A stretch of DNA of 35,127 nt. Origin: an uncultured Prevotellaceae bacterium. GTDB lineage: Bacteria; Bacteroidota; Bacteroidia; Bacteroidales; Muribaculaceae. The notes beneath the pieces are model-generated. The model searched no databases. It saw only the letters and a list, made by a program, of their open reading frames with translations, and was not told where the DNA came from. Shown here one piece after another: positions 8,720-17,727 of this stretch (position 1 is the first letter of the stretch; each line of letters opens with the position of its first letter). The stretch lies in the NCBI GenBank assembly GCA_946410125.1, contig CAMJZF010000014.1, positions 1-35,127 on the forward strand, given 5' to 3'. Made by a program: the position numbers and the translations under genes.

Positions 8720-9424
8720 TTGTATTACATCGAGGACAAGGAATTTGGACGTGTATATGTCAATGTGAGGAGCAACATGCGCAACATGACCATGCGCTGG
8801 AAGGCTGGCACACTCTACATGAATGTGCCGTCAAGAGCCTCGGTTGCCGAGATTGAGCGAGTCCTCGACGAGATGCGCCCCAGGTTGCGCAAGGGCAGGG
8901 AGAAAGGAGGACTCTCTTATCACTTGGGACAAGAGATTCAATGCTACGGCTTTACCATTACCATAGCCGAGCAGGACAGGCTTCCCGACCGCATCGTTTT
9001 CAGCAATGGTGAATCGCGCGTGGTGGCTAGTGTGCACAAGGGCATCAATCTTGACGATCATTACACCAAGCAATGGATTTCGAAGGCTCTGCAGGTGGTG
9101 GCACACGACCGCGCAGCACAGTCGCTACTGCCTCTTGCACAAAGTATTACCAAGAGAGTGGGGGTGGCTCCAAGCCGTTTTGAGATTGGACGAGGGTTGC
9201 GCAAACTGGGGCATTGCACACCCAAGGGGGTGATACAGCTCTCGGCAAATATAGTGTTCCTGCCTGCTGAACTTATCGAGCTGATAATCTGTCACGAACT
9301 TGCTCACCTTACCCACATGAACCACTCGCCACAGTTTCACGCCTTGCTCAACTCTTACCTGATGGGTCGCGAAAAGGAGCTGGAAAACCGTCTCAAAAAC
9401 TTCCCTTGGCCCGTAATGCGTTAG
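8720..9424 (+). CDS. YgjP-like (DUF45) metallopeptidase
   Basis: LSANIVFLPAELIELIICHELAHLTHMNHSPQFHALL, i.e. HELAH with downstream H. Predicted TTG start. Confidence 0.87.
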   Translation: MYYIEDKEFGRVYVNVRSNMRNMTMRWKAGTLYMNVPSRASVAEIERVLDEMRPRLRKGREKGGLSYHLGQEIQCYGFTITIAEQDRLPDRIVFSNGESRVVASVHKGINLDDHYTKQWISKALQVVAHDRAAQSLLPLAQSITKRVGVAPSRFEIGRGLRKLGHCTPKGVIQLSANIVFLPAELIELIICHELAHLTHMNHSPQFHALLNSYLMGREKELENRLKNFPWPVMR

Positions 9425-9513
9425 CCGTCAGGTTCATTTTTGTCATCTATAATAAAGAAGATTATTGACTTTAGGCAGTGGTGAGTATAATTGGATGTGA
9501 AAAATAAACACTT

Positions 9514-10002
9514 ATGACTGACATACAGAGTGCTGAGCAGCGTCGGGCAAATATGGCTGCGATACATGGCAGGGACACGAAGCCTGAGATGGTGGTGCGC
9601 CGTTGGTTGTGGCACCATGGCTTTCGTTATCGTCTTAACTATCGTTGGCTGCCTGGAAAGCCCGACTTGGTGCTTCGTAAGTATAGGACATGCATCTTTG
9701 TGAACGGCTGCTTCTGGCATGGGCATGAGGGCTGCAGATACTATACCGTGCCTAAGACTAACACTGAATTTTGGGTGAATAAGGTGAAACGCAACCAGGA
9801 GCGCGACAGGAAGGTGCGCGATGAACTGGCATTGATGGGCTGGCGCACAATAACCATTTGGGAATGTGATTTGAAGCCAGGAAAAAGGGAAAAAACGCTA
9901 ACGTCGCTGGGCTATACTCTCAATAAAGCATTTCTTGACGACCACAGAGCCAAGCCTTACAGGGTGCATGACGAAGAGCCTCTGCTGGCAGCCGAGGAGT
10001 GA
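9514..10002 (+). CDS. vsr: Very short patch repair (Vsr) endonuclease
   Basis: MTDIQSAEQRRANMAAIHGRDTKPEMVVRRWLWHHGFRYRLNYRWLPGKPDLVLRKYRTCIFVNGCFWHGHEGCRYYTVPKTNTEFWVNKVKRN, highly characteristic of Vsr. Confidence 0.95.
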   Translation: MTDIQSAEQRRANMAAIHGRDTKPEMVVRRWLWHHGFRYRLNYRWLPGKPDLVLRKYRTCIFVNGCFWHGHEGCRYYTVPKTNTEFWVNKVKRNQERDRKVRDELALMGWRTITIWECDLKPGKREKTLTSLGYTLNKAFLDDHRAKPYRVHDEEPLLAAEE

Positions 10003-10052
10003 GGAATGTTTTTCTTGACAGTTGACCCTCTTTGCTAAAAATCTTTGCTCTA

Positions 10053-11840
10053 TTAATACATCGAGAGTTTGAAGTCATGAATCATCTGAGCAAACTGTGG
10101 GTTGCGGTTTCTCATGTCTTCAACGATTTCTCGGTCGGTCTTGGCCATAGAGGAAACACCTTTTTCGGAGAGTTTTATGTTGAGGGCAAGCATGTCATTA
10201 CCCACCTCGTCACGCAGGAATTGCATGAGTTTGGTCATGTTGCTGCTTAGGGTCTCAAGTTGTCCTTTGTTCTCAACCTCAATAGAATAGGTGTTGTCGT
10301 CGATTTTCTGTGGCAGTGAGTTGCGCATTGCACTCAGGAGAATCATCTCGCCAGGATGCTTATCGATGTAGTGTTGCCAGGCAACGGCGAGCTGCTCGGG
10401 AGTGAAAGGCGTGGTGCGCACGCTGCGCTGTGCTTCGGTCGTTGCTTTGGCTGCCTGATTGGCTTGTGGCTGCTTGTTGATAAGGATGCGTGGTGTGGCA
10501 GCCGCTTGCCGAGGTGTTGACGCTGGAGCCGGAGTGGGTTTGGCAACAGGTTGTGGCGTGGGTTGCGGCGCAGGTTGTGCTGCCTGTTGTGGAGCGGGTT
10601 GTGCTACCGGTTGTGGTGTGGGAGCCTGTTGGGTAACAGGTTGAGGTGCAGGTTTGGCAGCAGGTTGCGGAGCCGGTTGTGCAGGAGCCGCTGGTGCCGT
10701 CACCTTTTGCACTCGGGGTTGCGCCGGCTGTTGCAAAGGCTTGCCACTCATGAGCTGGCACAGCTTGATGAGTGTGAGTTCGACGGTGAATTGCTTGTTG
10801 CTCGTTTCGCGATACTGCAGGTCGCAGGTGTTGCACAAATCCATTGCCATGTAGAAGAAGTGCATGTTGAACTTTGCCGCCTGCTGAACATATTGCTGAG
10901 CTATATCGTTGCTGGTCTCCAGCAGGTGAACGGTTTGCGGAGTGGCGGCTACCATGAGGTCACGCAGGTGCTGTGCAAGCCCGTTGACAAAGAACAACGA
11001 GTCGAAACCCTTGTCACGTATTTCCTTGTAGATGAGCAATGCCTGTGGCACGTTGCCGGTGAGGAATGCCTCGTCAAGACGGAAGTAATAGTCATGGTCG
11101 AGGACATTGAGGTTGTCGATGGCATTCTGGTAGGTGATGTTGCCATCGCTTGAAGCGAGCACCTGGTCAAATATTGACAAGGCATCGCGCATGGCACCGT
11201 CGGCTTTCTGGGCTATGACGTTCAGGGCTGCCGACTCGGCAGTGACCCCCTTGTCGCGGCAGATGTACTGCAGTTGCTCCACTATGTCGGGGACGGTGAT
11301 GCGTGCAAAGTCGTAGATTTGGCATCGCGACAAGATGGTGGGGATAATCTTCTGCTTTTCGGTTGTGGCGAGAATGAAAATGGCATAGTGTGGCGGTTCC
11401 TCAAGGGTCTTGAGAAAGGCATTGAACGCCGCTTGCGAGAGCATGTGAACCTCATCGATGATAAACACGCGATAACGTCCTATTTGTGGCGGCACAAGCA
11501 CCTGGTCGGTGAGGTTGCGAATGTCTTCGACCGAGTTGTTGCTGGCAGCGTCGAGCTCCAGTATGTTGTAGGAACGCTGCTCGTTGAATGCCTGACACGA
11601 CTCACACTCGTTGCATGGCTCGCCGTCGGGGGTGAGGTGCTCGCAGTTGATGGCCTTGGCAAAGATGCGCGCGCATGTGGTCTTGCCCACGCCACGTGGC
11701 CCGCAAAACAGGTAGGCATGTGCCAGCTGCTCGTTCTTGATGGCAGTCTTGAGGGTATGAGTCAGGGCTTTCTGGCCTACCACAGTCGAAAAACTCGCTG
11801 GACGATACTTGCGTGCCGATACTATGTAATTCTCGCTCAT
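10053..11840 (-). CDS. dnaX: DNA polymerase III subunit gamma/tau
   Basis: MSENYIVSARKYRPASFSTVVGQKALTHTLKTAIKNEQLAHAYLFCGPRGVGKTTCARIFAKAINC...LDAASNNSVEDIRNL...IDEVHMLSQAAFNAFLKTLEEPP. Confidence 0.96.
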   Translation of the reverse strand: MSENYIVSARKYRPASFSTVVGQKALTHTLKTAIKNEQLAHAYLFCGPRGVGKTTCARIFAKAINCEHLTPDGEPCNECESCQAFNEQRSYNILELDAASNNSVEDIRNLTDQVLVPPQIGRYRVFIIDEVHMLSQAAFNAFLKTLEEPPHYAIFILATTEKQKIIPTILSRCQIYDFARITVPDIVEQLQYICRDKGVTAESAALNVIAQKADGAMRDALSIFDQVLASSDGNITYQNAIDNLNVLDHDYYFRLDEAFLTGNVPQALLIYKEIRDKGFDSLFFVNGLAQHLRDLMVAATPQTVHLLETSNDIAQQYVQQAAKFNMHFFYMAMDLCNTCDLQYRETSNKQFTVELTLIKLCQLMSGKPLQQPAQPRVQKVTAPAAPAQPAPQPAAKPAPQPVTQQAPTPQPVAQPAPQQAAQPAPQPTPQPVAKPTPAPASTPRQAAATPRILINKQPQANQAAKATTEAQRSVRTTPFTPEQLAVAWQHYIDKHPGEMILLSAMRNSLPQKIDDNTYSIEVENKGQLETLSSNMTKLMQFLRDEVGNDMLALNIKLSEKGVSSMAKTDREIVEDMRNRNPQFAQMIHDFKLSMY

Positions 11841-12037
11841 AAGGTGCAATTATTGTTTAATTTCCTGGAGTGCTGAACTTCCAATTTCTTTCAGTCTACA
11901 AAGATAATATTTTTACTCCAATTTCACACCACACGATATTTTTTTTTGAAAAAAGTTGGTTTCTATTGTAACAATTTCATTTACCTTTACGTCATGATTA
12001 ATGAACGGACAAATTATTCACACTAAAAACAATAATA

Positions 12038-12493
12038 ATGAAGAAAATTTTAATTTTAGCCTTTATGGCTTTGGCGATGGCAACAGCCCACGCAATTACA
12101 GTAGATGATGTGTTCAACGCTTTTCCCGATGCCGACAATGTGGAGAAAGTGAATCTCGACAAGGACATGTTGAAGATGATGGATGGCAAGATGCCAGGTA
12201 ATGTAAAGGACATCAATGCATTGAGAGTAGTCAATATAAAAGCTCCTACAGCCCAGCAGTTTAGCGTTGCACGAAAATTCTTAGATGCTGAGATTGACGG
12301 CATGGATCTCATTCTCGATGTTAATGAGCACGGCGAGGTGTCGATCTACGCAAGCACGTCGGGCGACTTTGCCACCAAGCTGCTCATTGTCGTTGTCAAT
12401 GACCGCGATAACGACAGCGAGGCGGTGGTTGTGTACATTGACGGCAAAATCAACATTGGGGATATTGGCAATTTGGTAAAATTAGGCAATTGA
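12038..12493 (+). CDS. DUF4252-like secreted protein
   Basis: Signal peptide MKKILILAFMALAMATAHA; similar in length and C-terminal pattern (EHGEVSIYASTSGD...VVVYIDGKINIGDI) to the 13690 product. Confidence 0.65.
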   Translation: MKKILILAFMALAMATAHAITVDDVFNAFPDADNVEKVNLDKDMLKMMDGKMPGNVKDINALRVVNIKAPTAQQFSVARKFLDAEIDGMDLILDVNEHGEVSIYASTSGDFATKLLIVVVNDRDNDSEAVVVYIDGKINIGDIGNLVKLGN

Positions 12494-12512
12494 TTAGGGT
12501 TAATTTATCACG

Positions 12513-13016
12513 ATGAACGCAACCGAGTTTAAACGGCAACTGCTGCCGCTCAACGCAAGCCTTTACCGCATGGCTTATAAGCTCATGGGAAATGAGGAAG
12601 ACGCCAAGGACGTGGTGCAGGATGCCTACCTTAAACTCTGGAAACAGCGCGACAATATAACCAACATCGACAACCCTCTTGCCTATTGCCTCACTATTGT
12701 CAAGAACATGTGCCTCGACCGGCACCGCGCAGCAAGCCTCAATGTTATTGACAAACCTCCAGAGGAATTGCCTATCGCCACCGACGACAGCGCATCAAGG
12801 CACATTGAGCAAGAGCAGACCACTCAGCTTCTCAACCAATGCCTGGCACGCCTGCCGGTACAGCAGCAACAAGTGGTGCGGATGCGCGACCTGACAGGAT
12901 GCTCAATGCAGGAGATAGAGAGAGCCACCGGCCTGAGTGCCGTAAATGCGCGAGTGCTCCTTAGCCGAGCACGAAAAACACTGAGAAACCAATTCCAAAC
13001 TTTAATATCGTCATGA
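12513..13016 (+). CDS. ECF-type RNA polymerase sigma factor
   Basis: RMAYKLMGNEEDAKDVVQDAYLKLWKQRDNI (region 2) and RLPVQQQQVVRMRDLTGCSMQEIERATGLSAVNARVLLSRARKTLR (region 4). Confidence 0.93.
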   Translation: MNATEFKRQLLPLNASLYRMAYKLMGNEEDAKDVVQDAYLKLWKQRDNITNIDNPLAYCLTIVKNMCLDRHRAASLNVIDKPPEELPIATDDSASRHIEQEQTTQLLNQCLARLPVQQQQVVRMRDLTGCSMQEIERATGLSAVNARVLLSRARKTLRNQFQTLISS

Positions 13017-13684
13017 ACAGCAAAGAATTAGACATATTGCTCAGCAAGTATTACCGCGGCGAGACATCTCTCGACGAGGAGTTGCAGCTGCGCAACGCCC
13101 TGAGCGACGACAGTGCCGATGCCTTGCTCATGAAGGAGCTTGAGGCTGTGGACAACGAGATTGAGGTTCCTGCCGATTTGGAGAAGATGCTCAGCGACAA
13201 GATTGACGAGTGGGAAGCCGATGAGAAGAATGTTGCCAAAGTTGCTCCCTCGCAATGGCGACGCACTGCTTGGGCAGCTGCAGCAAGCATAGCCGTGGTG
13301 GCAGCAATTGGGTGGTGGTATGTGAACAACAACTCACAGCCCATAGTTGAGAAAAAAGCTCCAGTGATAGCCGCGGTTCCCGAAAAGGTGCCTGCAGTTG
13401 AGCCTATTGCAGAGGGCGAGCCTGTTGTCACGCCCCCACAGCCCGCCCCGATGCCGCAAGTCAGGGCACAGAAGACGCTGTTGAGGGATAATAAGAAAGT
13501 TGCTTCGCATCTTGCCCAAGTAAAGAAAAAGTCGGGTGCCGAAGAGTTGAGTGCCAACGACGAGGAAATGGCGCTTGCGGCATTGGAGAAGTTTTCCAGC
13601 GTGCTTAGCAAGGGCATGGAGCAAGTTGACGATGCGAGTGAAAAAATCGACAATATAAACAAGACTATTAATCAATACTTATAA
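13013..13684 (+). CDS. Putative anti-sigma-like single-TM protein
   Basis: ATGA overlap with the sigma-factor stop; N-terminal cytosolic part, TM TAWAAAASIAVVAAIGWWYV, Pro-rich periplasmic part. Confidence 0.7.
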   Translation: MNSKELDILLSKYYRGETSLDEELQLRNALSDDSADALLMKELEAVDNEIEVPADLEKMLSDKIDEWEADEKNVAKVAPSQWRRTAWAAAASIAVVAAIGWWYVNNNSQPIVEKKAPVIAAVPEKVPAVEPIAEGEPVVTPPQPAPMPQVRAQKTLLRDNKKVASHLAQVKKKSGAEELSANDEEMALAALEKFSSVLSKGMEQVDDASEKIDNINKTINQYL

Positions 13685-13689
13685 CCATT

Positions 13690-14157
13690 ATGAAAAAAAC
13701 TATATCTATACTAATTCTCATGCTCATGGTAAGCATGACGACAAGCGCTCAAGAGTCGTTTGCCAAGCAGTTCAAGGGCAAGGAAGGTTTTTCCTGTGTC
13801 ACGATTGGCAAGGCTGCGATGAAGCTGATGAGTTCCAATGGCAAGCTGGGGCGCGAAGGTTTCGGTGGCAAGCTCAACATCGGCAACTTTGCCGACAAAA
13901 TCGAACGCCTCGAAATTGTCACGTCGAGTAAGCCCGAGGCCTCCTATAAACTATTGGAAGCCTGTCATGCCTGGATTGAAAAGGACGGGTTTGAGAGTGT
14001 CATCGACGTTGACGAGGAGGGTCAGCAAGCTTCAATCTATGCCAGGACCGGCGGTGACAAGAACGTCTTCTTGCTGCTGGCTCAAGACGAGGAAACCTCG
14101 GTAATCATCATCTATGGCACCATGACCCTCGACGACATCCAGGGTGTGATAAAATAG
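13690..14157 (+). CDS. DUF4252-like secreted protein
   Basis: Signal peptide MKKTISILILMLMVSMTTSAQ; 6-nt gap after the anti-sigma gene; ends GTMTLDDIQGVIK. Confidence 0.7.
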   Translation: MKKTISILILMLMVSMTTSAQESFAKQFKGKEGFSCVTIGKAAMKLMSSNGKLGREGFGGKLNIGNFADKIERLEIVTSSKPEASYKLLEACHAWIEKDGFESVIDVDEEGQQASIYARTGGDKNVFLLLAQDEETSVIIIYGTMTLDDIQGVIK

Positions 14158-14194
14158 TTAAGGGAGTTCATCGAACAGAAAACACAGCATAGCA

Positions 14195-14230
14195 AAGGGG
14201 CACGCTCAACAATTGGCGTGCCCCTTGAGT
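14195..14230. terminator. Terminator between convergent DUF4252 and portal genes
   Basis: Perfect 11-bp stem AAGGGGCACGC (14195-14205) / GCGTGCCCCTT (14216-14226), 10-nt loop, then T-rich. Confidence 0.8.
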
Positions 14231-14231
14231 T

Positions 14232-15620
14232 TTACAGGTTGGCGATTTTGGAATCTCGGTTTTTCCTGAAATTGGAGAAGGTGCCAAAGATGTCGCTGAG
14301 AGCTATCACGGCATTGGAAGTCTCGTTTTGGTATAGGGTGGCACTGTTGCCGGTAGCCGTCGACTTGCCTTGCAAAGCACCTGTGACACCCGAGATTTCC
14401 TCGAGTAGCTGCATCTGTAGCTTTACCATCTCGTAGGCACCTATATTGGTGTTGTTGACCGAGATTTGCTCCGGCTTGTTGGAGTTATAGTCAGGATTGT
14501 AGGGCAGGATGCCGTTACAGTCGCGCCACACTCGCTTGATGTCATTCCAAGTAAAGCCGTCGGGCAGAGCCGTTTCGGGGAAAAGGAGCACCCCCTTGGC
14601 ACTTGCCATCATTATGTTGTTGATAAGAGTGATTATTTGGTTTACCGCCTTTTGCTGGTCAATGATGTCCTCGACAAAGGAGTGCACCTCGCCGTCGGTG
14701 AGCGGATAGAACTTAATGACAAAGGGGTGTGAGCCATGAGCCCAGGGAGAGTCCCACTCGGCGAGCAGGTCGCCCATTGGTGAGAACCATCGGCAGTGCC
14801 AAGTTGTGACAATGTCCCATCGGGTGGTTATGGTGGCAGAGTCTTTCATGCGCGCGTTGGGTGGCAGGATTGACAGCTGTGCTGTTGCCCGGTCGTGGCA
14901 GAGCAGCACTTCACGGTTTTCACGGGTCCACACTTCAATCGCCCTGCACTTGCCGGGGTCGGAGGCTCGCCAGAATGAGGCACCCTGATGCGAATCGGCG
15001 CCGATGGCATGTGAAAAGTCAATAGTGCGCTCCTCGATGTTGTTGCTGTAGATGCTTCTGAGCCATCGCGCCTTGCTGCGTGAGTTGGGTGCAACAATCT
15101 TTATCAGTTGGGCTATGTTCAGGTCGTGGAGCTGGCCCAGGAGTTCACAATCGCGAGCCAGCGGGTCTTCAAACGCATTTATGAAGAAGTTGTTAAGGTT
15201 TACGTTGGTGACTTTGACCCTCTGTCGCATGATTTCACGCACCGGCTCGATGCGTTGCACCGCCGTTCCCGAGATGAGAAATTCCTCCATTGCCCTGCTG
15301 TCGAGTTCGTCAATCTGGTTATAGTCATGAACAGTAGCCACGTTTTTGTCGGCTGGCTTGTAGATGTTGATGTGTTCGGTGCGGTATCGTCCCACGATGG
15401 TTTTTATCATTTGTCGAATGAGATTGTTGGTCTGTGGTGGAGTCCCTCCCTTTAGATAGTATTCATACTCTGAAAAGGTCTCGCCCGAGGCTGTGCGTAG
15501 GGTGTCGCGCCACTGGTCGCCATAGGCGAACCGCTTATTGCGCAGTCGCTTGCTGCGCAACAGGCTTGCCTGGCACCAGGCCTTGTAGGCATTGTGTAAA
15601 AAGGTTTGGTTGGTGTTCAT
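14232..15620 (-). CDS. Phage portal-like protein
   Basis: KRFAYGDQWRD...GGTPPQTNNLIRQMIKTIVGRYRTE...IDQQKAVNQIITLINNIMMASAKGVLLFPE...LQLLEEISGVTGALQGKSTATGNSATLYQNETSNAVIALSDIF; pattern typical of portal proteins. Confidence 0.75.
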   Translation of the reverse strand: MNTNQTFLHNAYKAWCQASLLRSKRLRNKRFAYGDQWRDTLRTASGETFSEYEYYLKGGTPPQTNNLIRQMIKTIVGRYRTEHINIYKPADKNVATVHDYNQIDELDSRAMEEFLISGTAVQRIEPVREIMRQRVKVTNVNLNNFFINAFEDPLARDCELLGQLHDLNIAQLIKIVAPNSRSKARWLRSIYSNNIEERTIDFSHAIGADSHQGASFWRASDPGKCRAIEVWTRENREVLLCHDRATAQLSILPPNARMKDSATITTRWDIVTTWHCRWFSPMGDLLAEWDSPWAHGSHPFVIKFYPLTDGEVHSFVEDIIDQQKAVNQIITLINNIMMASAKGVLLFPETALPDGFTWNDIKRVWRDCNGILPYNPDYNSNKPEQISVNNTNIGAYEMVKLQMQLLEEISGVTGALQGKSTATGNSATLYQNETSNAVIALSDIFGTFSNFRKNRDSKIANL

Positions 15621-15629
15621 TGTTGGAGT

Positions 15630-15657
15630 TGTCAGTTATCAGTTGTCAGTAATCAGT
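15630..15657. repeat. Two tandem 14-bp copies (TGTCAGTTATCAGT / TGTCAGTAATCAGT) between portal and M15 genes
   Basis: Copies at 15630-15643 and 15644-15657 differ at one base. Confidence 0.9.
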
Positions 15658-15660
15658 TGG

Positions 15661-16059
15661 TTATCTAATGGCGAAGTAATGGCGACGGTGGCGTGGACTG
15701 TAGGAAACGTGAATCCAGGCGAAATCGTGCTCGTTGATGGCTTGGTCAACGGGCAGGTTGAGTCGTCGCATGAGCGAATAGAGCTTACGGTTGGCATGCG
15801 GGTTGCCGGCAGTGATGTCGGCAGCTTCACCCCGCATGTGCTGGCTTGCCGGTGCTCCACCCACCGCCTTGTTGAGCGTGCGGCAACGGTAGCCGCTGTT
15901 TACCTTGATGGGTTTGCCCCATGCCTCACGCAGGGGGTCCAGGATGTTGTCGACAAGAGCGGTGAGATTAGCTATCACCTGTTGCGATGGGGTGTTGTCG
16001 ATGTTTCGCAATTGTGCTGTAGTAGAGCGTGTAAGCTCTTCGATGGTAAAATATTTCAT
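15661..16059 (-). CDS. M15-family (D-Ala-D-Ala carboxypeptidase-like) peptidase, phage endolysin-type
   Basis: MKYFTIEELTRSTTAQ...ILDPLREAWGKPIKVNSGYRCRTLNKAVGGAPASQHMRGEAADI...FAWIHVSYS; SxHxxGxAxD and C-terminal IHVSY motifs. Confidence 0.9.
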   Translation of the reverse strand: MKYFTIEELTRSTTAQLRNIDNTPSQQVIANLTALVDNILDPLREAWGKPIKVNSGYRCRTLNKAVGGAPASQHMRGEAADITAGNPHANRKLYSLMRRLNLPVDQAINEHDFAWIHVSYSPRHRRHYFAIR

Positions 16060-16234
16060 AGTGTTTAAAGTTAATGTGTTAATATCATGTGGCTTTGCAA
16101 CCACGCCACAAAGAAACAATGGCACGCGGGCACAAAACAACCTTAAAAAAACACTGTCCGCATGCTGGAATCAATAAGATTGAAAAGCCTAAAGGCCCTT
16201 TTCGAGAAGTTGGGATAGATACTCAAAAGTCAGA

Positions 16235-16302
16235 AAATTCTTGCTAATTTTGCAAAAACTTGCAAGAATTGGCAAGAATTTAAAATGTTATTTGTATCTT
16301 TG
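16235..16302 (+). promoter_or_regulatory. Promoter with overlapping operator-like repeats upstream of fic
   Basis: AAATTCTTGC (16235-16244) is inverse of GCAAGAATTT (16272-16281); extra direct copy GCAAGAATT at 16262-16270; TATCTTTG -7 element at 16295-16302. Confidence 0.6.
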
Positions 16303-16329
16303 TGGCGTAATTAGTAAAATGAGAGTTTT

Positions 16330-17727
16330 ATGATAGAACTGCCACCAAAAATAGACAAGAAAATACTTGCTAATGCCTTGCTTAAAGGCATTGACCCCAA
16401 TATCATGCCCATTGTGGATAAAGTCAATGACGACTATGAATATTGGGACAAGGTGAAATACAAGAAACTGCCCGAAGGCTTCACCTCTCAGATGTTATGG
16501 GCTAACGTCAAAGCGTCACGTTTGAGGAGCATAATTCCTGTATGGGGGAAATATGGCATCAACTTATGTATTACCAGCCAAATGCAACGCATGTGCCATG
16601 AATTTGACATGAAATTTGGTAGCTTTTGGGAAGTGGAAGGTGGCGCTCAGTCTGCTGAGAAGAAGTACTATCTGTCGAGTTCTTTGATGGAGGAAGCAAT
16701 TTATTCCAGTAAAATGGAAGGAGCCTCTACTACGAGAATCGTGGCAAAGGAGATGTTGAGGAAGAAAAAATCTCCACAGAACAAGTCTCAGCAGATGATA
16801 GTAAACAATTACAACACCATCCAGTATATTGTAGAGCATAAGGATGAGCCACTGACAGAAGAATTGCTACTTACAATTCATCGGTTGATGACGGAAAAGA
16901 CTTTGGATAATCCTGAAGATGCAGGCCGTTTCAGAGCTAACGATAAAGTTGTCGTAGCTGATATGGTAGAGGGTGACATTATCTACACTCCGCCATCGTT
17001 TCAGGAAATACCTGAATTCATTGATTCTCTTTGCTCTTTCTTCAATAACGGTAATTCACGCACTTTTATTCATCCCATTATTCGGGGCATTATAGTGCAT
17101 TTTATGCTTGCCTATATGCATCCGTTTGTTGATGGTAATGGTCGTACGGCACGTGCATTATTCTATTGGTATATGCTAAAAGAAGGTTATAAGCTGACGG
17201 AGTATATGTCTATATCGAGGGTTATCGCTAAATCCAAACCGAGTTATGAGAAGGCTTTCCGTTATGTAGAAAATGACGGGAACGATATGGGCTATTTTGT
17301 GGCTTACAACCTGCGGGCTTTGGAAATCTCTTTCCAACAGTTGCGTGATTATATTCAGAGAAAGCAGCGTGAGAAGAGGGCTGCCAGTTCCTTTATGATG
17401 GCTGGAAACATCAATCAGCGTCAAGCTCTCATTCTTCAGCATCTTAAGGAAGAACCCGACACCATCTTTACTGTAAAAGATGTACAGGAACAATTCTCCG
17501 TTTCCTCTATGACAGCAAGAAAAGATTTGTCAGACTTGGTCCAGCAGGGCTATTTGACAGAGATTGCTCTAAACAAAGTTACTCGTGGATATATAAAATT
17601 TCAGGAGGAATTAATGACTAATTACAAGCGCTTAGGCGACTATATCAGAGAGGTGAATGTCCGTTCAGAAGCTAATAATCGGACAGAAAACAAAATAGTA
17701 ACCGAACAAAAAAAGGGTTCAAGGTAG
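16330..17727 (+). CDS. Fic family protein with N-terminal inhibitory motif and C-terminal winged-helix-like region
   Basis: Fic motif HPFVDGNGRTAR; inhibitory-helix motif SSKMEG ((S/T)xxxE(G/N)); C-terminal NQRQALILQHLKEEPDTIFTVKDVQEQFSVSSMTARKDLSDLVQQGYLTE resembles DeoR/wHTH. Confidence 0.92.
   Translation: MIELPPKIDKKILANALLKGIDPNIMPIVDKVNDDYEYWDKVKYKKLPEGFTSQMLWANVKASRLRSIIPVWGKYGINLCITSQMQRMCHEFDMKFGSFWEVEGGAQSAEKKYYLSSSLMEEAIYSSKMEGASTTRIVAKEMLRKKKSPQNKSQQMIVNNYNTIQYIVEHKDEPLTEELLLTIHRLMTEKTLDNPEDAGRFRANDKVVVADMVEGDIIYTPPSFQEIPEFIDSLCSFFNNGNSRTFIHPIIRGIIVHFMLAYMHPFVDGNGRTARALFYWYMLKEGYKLTEYMSISRVIAKSKPSYEKAFRYVENDGNDMGYFVAYNLRALEISFQQLRDYIQRKQREKRAASSFMMAGNINQRQALILQHLKEEPDTIFTVKDVQEQFSVSSMTARKDLSDLVQQGYLTEIALNKVTRGYIKFQEELMTNYKRLGDYIREVNVRSEANNRTENKIVTEQKKGSR

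Noticed and set aside
10500-10720. Possible programmed frameshift in dnaX
   Set aside because: No A-AAA-AAG-type slippery site noticed; the ORF reads through intact to 10053.
10459-10854. Plus-strand ORFs with Cys/Gly-rich repeats (MACGCLL...GCGVGCGAGCAACCGAGC)
   Set aside because: Antisense reading of the DnaX Pro/Gln/Ala linker codons, not a real Cys-rich peptide.
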